From Candidatus Bathyarchaeota archaeon (GTDB lineage: Archaea > Thermoproteota > Bathyarchaeia > 40CM-2-53-6): a stretch of 5,114 nucleotides of DNA. Numbering within the stretch: the stretch's first letter is position 1; every line of letters starts with the position of its first letter. The stretch lies in NCBI GenBank assembly GCA_005882905.1, contig VBBG01000073.1:1-5114 (forward strand). The letters are read 5' to 3'. The position numbers and the translations under genes are program-made. Positions 1 to 4,761 of the stretch are shown here, one piece after another. The notes under the pieces were generated by a model. That model was not told the origin of the DNA. It worked only from the letters and a program-made list of their open reading frames with translations, and made no database searches.

Positions 1-292
1 TGAAACCCTCCCCTGTCCCTCCTTGCACCGTATGAATGCTATACTTGATTTCAACACCGAACCTGTCACCATTGCCAAAGTAGTTGATTATGTGGTCCTT
101 CAGATAGGCGACGCCCATTACTATGCTAGTGACCCCGTTCTCCCTCAGCCATTCAACAACCCATTGCAGGAGAGGCTTGCCTCCAACCTTGACAAGTCCT
201 TTGGGAAGGTCCTTAGTGATCGGCAACAGTCGTATTCCTTCGCCGCCCGAGAGAACGACCGCCGTTCGGACACTGTTCCGTAGTCTGCGCAA
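1..292 (-). CDS. Sugar-phosphate nucleotidyltransferase, N-terminal part (runs off left edge)
   Basis: The reverse strand encodes the start of an NTP_transferase-fold enzyme, the family of glucose-1-phosphate thymidylyl/uridylyl-, mannose-1-phosphate guanylyl- and GlmU-type transferases that make NDP-sugars from NTP and sugar 1-phosphate. After a short basic leader comes a beta strand (TAVVLSGG) and the nucleotide-binding signature GGEGIRLLPIT...PKGLVKVGGKPLLQ at about residues 15-44. Further on are the helix WVVEWLRENGV, the strand SIVMGVAYL, and FGVEIKYSIHTVQGGTGEGF, matching the family's GTxGA region, where the window ends. The signature has Ile where the textbook form GGxGTR has Thr; related archaeal proteins tolerate a hydrophobic residue here. 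I chose the TTG at 292 because no in-frame ATG or GTG lies nearby and it leaves a 9-residue leader before the first strand; it has no clear Shine-Dalgarno. The sugar and nucleotide cannot be told from this fragment. The gene is divergent from the small gene at 667. Confidence 0.85.
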   Translation of the reverse strand, partial: MRRLRNSVRTAVVLSGGEGIRLLPITKDLPKGLVKVGGKPLLQWVVEWLRENGVTSIVMGVAYLKDHIINYFGNGDRFGVEIKYSIHTVQGGTGEGF

Positions 293-322
293 CGAGATTC
301 TCGGGTCAAGCCTCGGGAGATT

Positions 323-342
323 GACTATAAGGATTCTATATT
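323..342 (-). promoter_or_regulatory. Candidate archaeal TATA region for the nucleotidyltransferase
   Basis: On the minus strand an AT-rich run contains AATATAGA followed by CTTATAG, lying about 35 to 50 bases upstream of the TTG start at 292. That is where a TATA box would sit for a transcript with a short leader of about 8-20 bases. This rests only on composition and spacing; I see no confident BRE. Confidence 0.25.
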
Positions 343-625
343 GTGCATGGAATGAATGCAGAGTCCGGCTAGGTACGAACGTGCTAGTCTTGCCCCGTAT
401 GGTTTTTCGAGGAGAATATTTTGATTGTATTCTGATCGGCATTTATTCGCGATCTTGAAAGCGGGTCCGGCATTGGTCGCAAAGTACGATAGGGTCTTAG
501 TCCGATGAACAAATTGTGGAAGATCTGACAAAGGATGCAACGGTATGTCTTTTCGTATAACTAGAAGACGCATATCGCAAAGTCACGATCCTAGACGAAT
601 ACTTTTCCGACGCATTTGGTAACAA

Positions 626-637
626 AGGATAATTAAG
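626..637 (+). promoter_or_regulatory. Candidate TATA box for the small cysteine protein gene
   Basis: ATAATTAA at 629-636 is preceded by the purine-rich AACAAAGG, a plausible BRE. Its centre is about 34 bases before the ATG at 667. That spacing would put the transcription start near 658 and give a leader of about nine bases, typical of near-leaderless archaeal mRNAs. Inferred from sequence only. Confidence 0.35.
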
Positions 638-666
638 CGGTGGGACCGATTAGGTCTTGAGAATCT

Positions 667-927
667 ATGACCGACGACCCGCCACCTGCAAAGTTTGTCG
701 TCGAGATCTTTTCACCGGAAAAGCCGCCGCCAACTGCAAAACAGTACGTTGATGAACTGAAGGGTGTCGCTGGCGGGAAGCAGATATCCAAGATGAAGAA
801 GGAGGCTGTTGCTTGTCCGGTTCTAAACAAGACGGTCTCGTTTGTCCAATGCTTTGCTTGTCCAAACTTTATTCGTAGAGTGAAGGGGAAGGTCGACTGT
901 AGAGGGCTTCCTCTATCCACCTCCTAA
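667..927 (+). CDS. Small four-cysteine protein of unknown function
   Basis: The product has 86 residues. The N-terminal half is proline-rich and variable-looking (DDPPPAKFVVEIFSPEKPPP, then TAKQYVDELKG). A basic linker ISKMKKEA leads into a compact C-terminal module with Cys50, Cys62, Cys65 and Cys78, spaced C-x11-C-x2-C-x12-C. Its core pieces are CPVLNKTVSFVQ, CFACPNFIRRVKGKV and DCRG. The spacing suggests binding of one metal ion (Zn or Fe), possibly an archaeal small zinc-ribbon-like protein. I have the impression of having seen similar CFxCPNFxRRVKG proteins annotated as hypothetical in archaea, but could not search. The ATG at 667 is favoured because an in-frame TGA lies at 658-660. No signal peptide or membrane segment is present. 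The overlapping minus-strand ORF lacks comparable motifs. The gene converges with panE across a 54-bp gap. Function is not known to me. Confidence 0.75.
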   Translation: MTDDPPPAKFVVEIFSPEKPPPTAKQYVDELKGVAGGKQISKMKKEAVACPVLNKTVSFVQCFACPNFIRRVKGKVDCRGLPLSTS

Positions 928-981
928 GTGGAAAGATCCAGTTTGACTCCCGGAGGCCGTACTAAACAAAGTGGGTAGTTG

Positions 982-1902
982 CTACTGACTCTGATATTGT
1001 TCTAGGCCGAGCACCAGCTCCGTGAGAATACGATTGTAGGGAGCGTCAACCCCGAGCTTCCTAGCCAATGAGTCAATCCATCCATTCAATTGTCGAATCT
1101 CCGTTCTCTTTCCAGCTTCTATGTCTTGGAGCATTGAAGACCTGTTCTTCTTAGTGGATGCGAGAACCTGAGGAAGCATAGAGCGCGGGTCCGGGCTGAG
1201 GGAGACGCCATGGGCCCTCGCTACGGCACTTCCCTCACTGACCGTCTCGTTGGAGATTGCGCGTAGATGTGGGATTCTTAACAGCTCTCCATTAGGAACT
1301 CGGGCGAGTGTGGTTATCGGGTTGATTGCGGAGTTCACGATGGCCTTTGACCAGATTACCCCTTCGATATTCTTGCTTGCCTGAGTCTTGAATCCGGCTC
1401 TACGAAAGACGTTTTTGATCATTCCGCAGCGTTTCGAAGTTTCTCTCCCCAGTTCTCCAATCCACGTCATGCCTTTTCCGGTGTGGGCGACCTGCCCAGG
1501 CCCTGTCTGGAGAGCAGCTTCGGTTGTCGTTCCCGCGAGAAGTGATTCTGCCGGCAGGTATCGGCGTAGAGTCTCAATGTTTCCCAGACCATTCTGCAGG
1601 CTTAGAACGGGGCCGTTGCTCCTAATTGACTTGCGTAGAGGTCGAGCGGCCGCTTCCGTGTCGTACGCCTTGACTGTGAGGAGAACGAGATCAGGATCAT
1701 CTTTCTTCGATAATGATCGCTTCACTTCAATATGTGCTCGGATATTTGTCCCCGACAATTCTCGTAGACCCACTCCCCTCTTTCTGATGGAAGCGATAGT
1801 TCGATTGTTGTGATGTACTAGGATAACGCTATGACCTGAGTTGTGCAGACGTATTCCGAACAAACAACCAATCGCACCAGCTCCCACGATCGCTATCCGC
1901 AA
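982..1902 (-). CDS. panE: 2-dehydropantoate 2-reductase (ketopantoate reductase)
   Basis: This cytosolic enzyme reduces ketopantoate to D-pantoate with NAD(P)H, the second step of the pathway. At 306 residues it has normal family length. The N-terminal Rossmann fold carries GAGAIG (7-12) and the substrate-side TVKAYDT with Lys78, then QNGLGN (103-108). The C-terminal helical domain has WSKAIVNSAINPIT with Lys186 at the catalytic lysine position and Asn190/Asn194, then PNGEL (203-207). SSM (255-257) and RTEIRQLNG with Glu268 match the substrate-binding Ser and Glu of the E. coli enzyme (Ser244, Glu256) in spacing. The start is TTG at 1902: an in-frame TAA lies about 12 codons upstream and the protein begins MRIAIVGAGAIG as expected. 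No Shine-Dalgarno is evident, so translation is probably coupled to panB, whose reconstructed stop ends 4 bp upstream. It is the last gene of the operon. Confidence 0.93.
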   Translation of the reverse strand: MRIAIVGAGAIGCLFGIRLHNSGHSVILVHHNNRTIASIRKRGVGLRELSGTNIRAHIEVKRSLSKKDDPDLVLLTVKAYDTEAAARPLRKSIRSNGPVLSLQNGLGNIETLRRYLPAESLLAGTTTEAALQTGPGQVAHTGKGMTWIGELGRETSKRCGMIKNVFRRAGFKTQASKNIEGVIWSKAIVNSAINPITTLARVPNGELLRIPHLRAISNETVSEGSAVARAHGVSLSPDPRSMLPQVLASTKKNRSSMLQDIEAGKRTEIRQLNGWIDSLARKLGVDAPYNRILTELVLGLEQYQSQ

Positions 1903-1906
1903 CTCG

Positions 1907-2038
1907 TCAAGTCTTCTGTTGAGAGTCGACAGTTAGTCTCTGGTCGTCTTCCATTTTGAATATGTTCTGCTCTGCAGGAAAGTCGCCGGATCTCACGTCA
2001 CCTGTATACTTTTCAGGCGACTGCTTGATGATGGCAGA
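1907..2038 (-). pseudogene. panB: Out-of-frame C-terminal remnant of panB
   Basis: Two bases after codon 239 of panB, in the frame shifted by two, the minus strand reads SAIIKQSPEKYTGDVRSG and then DFPAEQNIFKM before ending at a TGA (1909-1907). This matches the conserved end of PanB proteins, typically Y-x-x-x-V-x-x-G-x-F-P-x-x-E-H-x-F. It is 43 residues long and its stop lies 4 bp before the panE start, the spacing expected for the original gene end. Compared with family members, about ten residues that normally follow the GLYSKF segment (a helix of the type PKFVKRYADL) are absent. The best reading is a deletion of 3n+1 bases, likely near 31, at about 2038-2044. A sequencing or assembly error cannot be excluded. 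Confidence 0.8.
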
Positions 2039-2757
2039 CAGAACTTTGAGTAAAGTCCGATGATGTCGTGTATCACGAGAACCTGGCCGTTGCAGAATCT
2101 TCCTGACCCAATGCCAATTGTAGGTATTGAAACTTTTTCTGTAATCGCTTGGGCCGCCTCTTCCGTAACCATCTCTAGGACGATTCCGAAGGCTCCGGCC
2201 TTCTCGAGCGAAACAGCGTCGTCGACAAGCTGAGTGGCTGAAGCCTGACTCTTTCCTTGGACCCTGTATCCTCCTTGTAGGGTCGCTGTCTGAGGGGTAA
2301 CTCCTATGTGTCCGAGAACAGGGATTCCGGCTCGAGCGATTGCTTTGATGATTTGCGATACATCTCTACCACCTTCTACTTTGACCGCTTCCATTCCGCC
2401 TTCTTTTACGAATCGTCCAGCGTTACGAACTGCCTCTGCCGTGGATGCTTGAAAGCTCATAAACGGTAGATCCCCGATTAGGAAGGGGTGCGTCGCTCCT
2501 CTCCTAACAGCCCGACAAACAGGAAGAAGCTCATCGACAGTTACTGGGATCGTATTGTCGTATCCTAGGACTACCATGCCATACGAGTCGCCGACGAGTA
2601 TCGAGTCGACGCCGACTTCGTCTGCAATCGCAGCGGTAGGATAGTCATAGGACGTCACCATGACGATCTTCTTGCCTTCTGCTTTCATCCGTTTGAAGGT
2701 CGTCACTGATACCTTTCGTCTCTCTCCAGCATCGGAGGGTCTCAAATCTACGCCCAT
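1993..2757 (-). CDS. panB: 3-methyl-2-oxobutanoate hydroxymethyltransferase, 3' end frameshifted
   Basis: PanB transfers a hydroxymethyl group from 5,10-methylene-tetrahydrofolate (or an archaeal pterin) to 2-oxoisovalerate, giving ketopantoate, the first committed step. The TIM-barrel core is intact: YDYPTAAIADEVGVDSILVG, VGDSYGM with Asp57, GDLPFMS with Asp96, VKVEGG with Glu128, GHIGVTPQ (149-156), and LEMVTEE with Glu195. These correspond to the Mg-binding and catalytic Asp45, Asp84, Glu114 and Glu181 of the E. coli enzyme. IGIGSG and GQVLVIHDIIGLYSKF follow. After Phe239 the frame reads CLPSSSSRLKSIQVT and stops, unlike any PanB; the true C-terminus lies in another frame down to 1907. 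The ATG at 2757 overlaps the end of the PPS gene by 10 bp, implying translational coupling, and gives about 14 residues before the usual KVSVTTF start of the fold. If the lesion is real, activity or oligomer assembly is doubtful. Confidence 0.9.
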   Translation of the reverse strand: MGVDLRPSDAGERRKVSVTTFKRMKAEGKKIVMVTSYDYPTAAIADEVGVDSILVGDSYGMVVLGYDNTIPVTVDELLPVCRAVRRGATHPFLIGDLPFMSFQASTAEAVRNAGRFVKEGGMEAVKVEGGRDVSQIIKAIARAGIPVLGHIGVTPQTATLQGGYRVQGKSQASATQLVDDAVSLEKAGAFGIVLEMVTEEAAQAITEKVSIPTIGIGSGRFCNGQVLVIHDIIGLYSKFCLPSSSSRLKSIQVT

Positions 2758-3494
2758 CCTCTCAAATATCGAATCATTTCTTGGATTGCCCTCGCTAGAT
2801 TGCGCTGGTTGTCAAATTCAGACGCCGAGCGCTGCAGAGAATCGCGAGGCATCTTCTTCATTCTGCGAGAAGCATCTGTCAAGGCCGGGATGGCCCTGAT
2901 AACGTTGTCGACAATCGAGACCGAAGCTGCACGAGAAGTTCGAGAGAGAGGATTGAGATCTATCGCTATTACTTTCTTTCCATCCCTCGAAAGAGCTTCT
3001 GCCCTATCGCCATCCTCCAGAGGAATCAAGACCACATCTGCCTTTCCAATACCCCTCGGGTCTGTCCGTCTTCGTGAACTCGCTATGCCTCGAATTGTGC
3101 TGCTCGCAGACCTTCCTACACCCAGAACGTCTTCCGCCCCGAGCCCCTTGAGATAGGTTGCAATCAGACGTTCTCTCTTAGGGATCCGGTGGAAGAGGTT
3201 GACTTCGATCGGTGCAGAGATTACGGAGGATAGGTTCACAATCTCTCTCCCGGCGAGGGCGGCAGCATTCCCGTTGACCGATACGACGGGGTGTTTTGCC
3301 GTTAACAGAAAAGCGGCCGCTGCATAGGTGGCAGCTAATGCTGCTGGCAGAGTCTCTTCGCCCAGAAGATAGTCGAAAGCCTCTCCTCTTCCATGAGCGA
3401 TCAGTCCTTGTGGAACGACTATCCCCGACCGCATAGCCTTCGCAAGCCTCTCACGAGTTGCGAGGGACAAGAACCTTGGGTGGTGCGGGCTCAC
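2748..3494 (-). CDS. Archaeal 4-phosphopantoate--beta-alanine ligase (phosphopantothenate synthetase)
   Basis: This archaea-specific enzyme joins 4-phosphopantoate and beta-alanine with ATP to form 4'-phosphopantothenate, replacing bacterial PanC. The 248-residue product carries the family's conserved blocks in order: SPHHPRFLSLATRERL (2-17), GLIAHGRGEAFDYLLGEET (30-48), KHPVVSVNGNAAALA (67-81), IEVNLFHR (96-103), GAEDVLG (119-125), ADVVLIPLEDGDRAEAL (152-168), VIAIDLNPLSRTSRAA (175-190) and SIVDNVIRAIP (193-203). I chose the GTG at 3494, 2 bp after the pantoate kinase stop, because the family starts just before the SHPR-like segment. The in-frame ATG at 3605 would add 37 unrelated residues overlapping the kinase gene. 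There is no good Shine-Dalgarno (a G-run lies about 16 bases upstream), so reinitiation after the kinase is likely. Its last codons overlap panB by 10 bp. Confidence 0.92.
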   Translation of the reverse strand: MSPHHPRFLSLATRERLAKAMRSGIVVPQGLIAHGRGEAFDYLLGEETLPAALAATYAAAAFLLTAKHPVVSVNGNAAALAGREIVNLSSVISAPIEVNLFHRIPKRERLIATYLKGLGAEDVLGVGRSASSTIRGIASSRRRTDPRGIGKADVVLIPLEDGDRAEALSRDGKKVIAIDLNPLSRTSRAASVSIVDNVIRAIPALTDASRRMKKMPRDSLQRSASEFDNQRNLARAIQEMIRYLRGWA

Positions 3495-3496
3495 GA

Positions 3497-4396
3497 TCAG
3501 AGCATGTGCGCCCCCGATTTCGCTATACGGGAAGCATATGGAGTCATGCCGTGCTTTCGGAGAAATGTTGTCACGAGCGGAACTACTTCCATTGGGGCAA
3601 TGCAAAACACCGACTCGCCTAGCATTGTCATGCTAGATTTGATGCCCGTCGAGTCGAGTCGGGTGACGAGGTGGGACAACCGTTGAGACATTAGTCCTAC
3701 ACATTCGGCGAATCCTTTCGAGAGTATCATGAAACTTTTCTGCGGGCTTCGCCTGTCGAACCTCTGGATCAATCCCTTACCGCAAGCGTTAACACGCCTC
3801 TTGAGAGAAGCTCTTCCAAGAATCGATCTGGTCGAGATTGGCCCAAAACTAGCCGTGATCAGCATTAGTGATGAGGGCACGGCGACTTTGCTCACTCTTC
3901 CTACTCCCGGAGCTCCCGGTATTGTTCTGAGTGTAAGACCACCGGAAAAGACAGACGCGACTGTTCCCAACCCTGTCTTGCATTCTATTTCCGAGATGTG
4001 TGCGATCTGAGCTGCTTCAAGCGTCGAGAGGGATAATCCCATCGTCTCGTTCAGGGCAAGTGATAAGCTGAGGGCGCCGGCTCCGCTTGTTCCATAGCCG
4101 CACCCGACAGGGAGTGGACTGGTGTGGGTGACGTCGACTCTCCACTGTCTTCCGTCGAGCTCGATGTACCTAGTCGCGACGCGGGCAGAGACGGACCTTC
4201 TGGGCAATCGTTTGCCGTTGAAGGTCGCATCGACGCGCGATGCCTGTGCTTTCTTGACACTCAATCTCGTGTTGACTCCCTTGGCCAGAGCGACTCCTGC
4301 TCCTATGGAGCCTACTTTGAGAGGGTCTGAGGCTTTGTCATTGATCTGGAAGAAGCCTGTTATGTTGCAGGGGGAGTAGGCTGTCGCAGTCTTCAC
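3497..4396 (-). CDS. Pantoate kinase (archaeal GHMP kinase)
   Basis: Pantoate kinase (PoK) phosphorylates pantoate with ATP to 4-phosphopantoate, which feeds the phosphopantothenate synthetase next to it. The 299-residue product shows the GHMP layout. The N-terminal motif is SPCNITGFFQI (8-18), then DPLKVGSIGAGVALAKGV (24-41). The phosphate-binding loop SPLPVGCGYGTSGAGAL lies at 93-109, followed by AHISEIECKTGLGTVAS (132-148) and GGLTLRTIPGAPGVG. The C-terminal GHMP motif SSMTMLGESVFC is at about 254-265. The family often reads GHITGFF and TGLGDV where this protein has CNITGFF and TGLGTV. The start is GTG at 4396: the next upstream in-frame codons reach a TGA at 4405-4403, and the family begins only a few residues before the first motif. 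A GGAGGT lies 12 bases upstream. It is the first gene of the operon, divergent from the gene at 4762. Confidence 0.92.
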   Translation of the reverse strand: MKTATAYSPCNITGFFQINDKASDPLKVGSIGAGVALAKGVNTRLSVKKAQASRVDATFNGKRLPRRSVSARVATRYIELDGRQWRVDVTHTSPLPVGCGYGTSGAGALSLSLALNETMGLSLSTLEAAQIAHISEIECKTGLGTVASVFSGGLTLRTIPGAPGVGRVSKVAVPSSLMLITASFGPISTRSILGRASLKRRVNACGKGLIQRFDRRSPQKSFMILSKGFAECVGLMSQRLSHLVTRLDSTGIKSSMTMLGESVFCIAPMEVVPLVTTFLRKHGMTPYASRIAKSGAHML

Positions 4397-4408
4397 TACC
4401 GATCAGTA

Positions 4409-4414
4409 ACCTCC
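4409..4414 (-). promoter_or_regulatory. Shine-Dalgarno-like GGAGGT upstream of pantoate kinase
   Basis: On the minus strand GGAGGT lies 12 bases before the GTG at 4396. It is the only strong anti-16S match in front of any gene of the operon. The spacing is longer than the usual 5-9 bases, but no other in-frame start fits the family alignment. The downstream genes appear to depend on coupling instead. Confidence 0.5.
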
Positions 4415-4538
4415 ATGAACTATGTCGGCGTTCGAATTGCACTGTTTCCTGCTATTCTGTGTGCGGCTCTGTAGAATGAGGAGGAGGACACTACGGTCTG
4501 CGTGTTCTGGAGCTTCAACAGATCGTTTGTACCTTTTT

Positions 4539-4550
4539 CCGTACATACGG
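4539..4550. repeat. Perfect inverted repeat CCGTA-CA-TACGG, possible operator
   Basis: Five-base arms separated by two bases form a nearly continuous dyad, with a further GTAC at 4528-4531 nearby. It sits about 145 bp upstream of the pantoate kinase start and 210 bp upstream of the plus-strand gene, in the shared regulatory region. A dimeric regulator could bind such a dyad, but short dyads also arise by chance. Confidence 0.2.
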
Positions 4551-4613
4551 TAGCCTCGCTATGAACTCAGACCTGAGCGAAGCGATAGGGTTCCCTCAGA
4601 AAATTGATTCAAA

Positions 4614-4681
4614 CATATCAAGGTCCTGGTTTGTTTTCAAAGAGTGTGCCTGTAGCTCGCCTTCGACTGGTGAGCGATATG
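4614..4681 (+). other. Predicted multi-stem element, possible structured leader
   Basis: CATATC (4614-4619) pairs perfectly with GATATG (4676-4681). Directly abutting the 3' arm is a seven-pair stem, GCTCGCC (4655-4661) with GGTGAGC (4669-4675), including one G-U pair and closed by the seven-base loop TTCGACT. A small TTTG/CAAA stem (4630-4641) lies inside. The stacked closing stem and T-loop-like hairpin recall a tRNA acceptor/T-arm. The conserved G53-C61 pair is reversed, however, and no D or anticodon arm can be drawn, so it is not called a tRNA. It lies about 80 bp before the plus-strand gene and could be a leader structure, a DNA site, or chance. Confidence 0.22.
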
Positions 4682-4761
4682 CCTGATAATGCTGGGAAGG
4701 TGTTAACTAAGATGAGCAGATAATCATTGTAGACGATACAGTTCGCTCGTTGAAATTGGGC

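Larger units (their letters stand above)
293..666. other. Divergent intergenic region, no gene supported
   Basis: This 374-bp stretch separates two divergently transcribed genes, so it should hold both promoters. I read both strands and found no tRNA-like arms and no ORF with recognisable family motifs. The longest frame, 573-325 on the minus strand (82 codons), has unremarkable composition and ends within the likely promoter of the nucleotidyltransferase. A small imperfect hairpin lies at 369-387: CTAG, a bulged G, then TAC, closed by GTG and CTAG with a GAAC loop. Its meaning is unknown. Confidence 0.6.
4397..4761. other. Divergent intergenic region with inverted repeats
   Basis: This 365-bp region lies between the start of the CoA-precursor operon (minus) and the zinc-ribbon/PRC gene (plus), so both promoters should be here. 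No tRNA meets the criteria. Contents seen: a Shine-Dalgarno-like site for pantoate kinase, a weak 47-codon minus-strand ORF (4546-4403), a short perfect inverted repeat at 4539-4550, an inverted repeat CTCAG-AC-CTGAG at 4566-4577 flanked by TCGCT (4556-4560) and AGCGA (4581-4585), and a multi-stem element at 4614-4681. A consensus TATA box is not obvious for the operon. Confidence 0.5.

Noticed and set aside
23..283. 86-codon plus-strand ORF
   Set aside because: It is the antisense shadow of the nucleotidyltransferase, whose reverse-strand frame shows clear family motifs.
325..573. 82-codon minus-strand ORF upstream of the nucleotidyltransferase
   Set aside because: No recognisable motif, no Shine-Dalgarno, and its 3' end overlaps the likely promoter of the gene at 292. 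Best treated as a chance frame.
633..920. 95-codon minus-strand ORF
   Set aside because: Antisense to the small four-cysteine protein, which has a patterned cysteine module and a plausible TATA box; the antisense frame has neither.
912..981. Terminator in the convergent gap
   Set aside because: Only a five-pair TCCAC/GTGGA hairpin around the stop at 925-927 and a short T-rich run on the minus strand are present. Neither is convincing.
4425..4445. GTTCGAAT motif as a possible tRNA T-loop
   Set aside because: The flanking five-base arms are not complementary on either strand and no acceptor stem surrounds it.
4477..4557. 26-codon plus-strand ORF beginning ATGAGGAGGAGG
   Set aside because: Very short, arginine-rich, no start signal, no recognisable motif.
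4614..4681. tRNA gene
   Set aside because: The T-loop-like TTCGACT and closing stem are present, but the conserved G53-C61 pair is inverted, no A-box is seen, and neither a D-arm nor a five-pair anticodon arm with a seven-base loop can be drawn.
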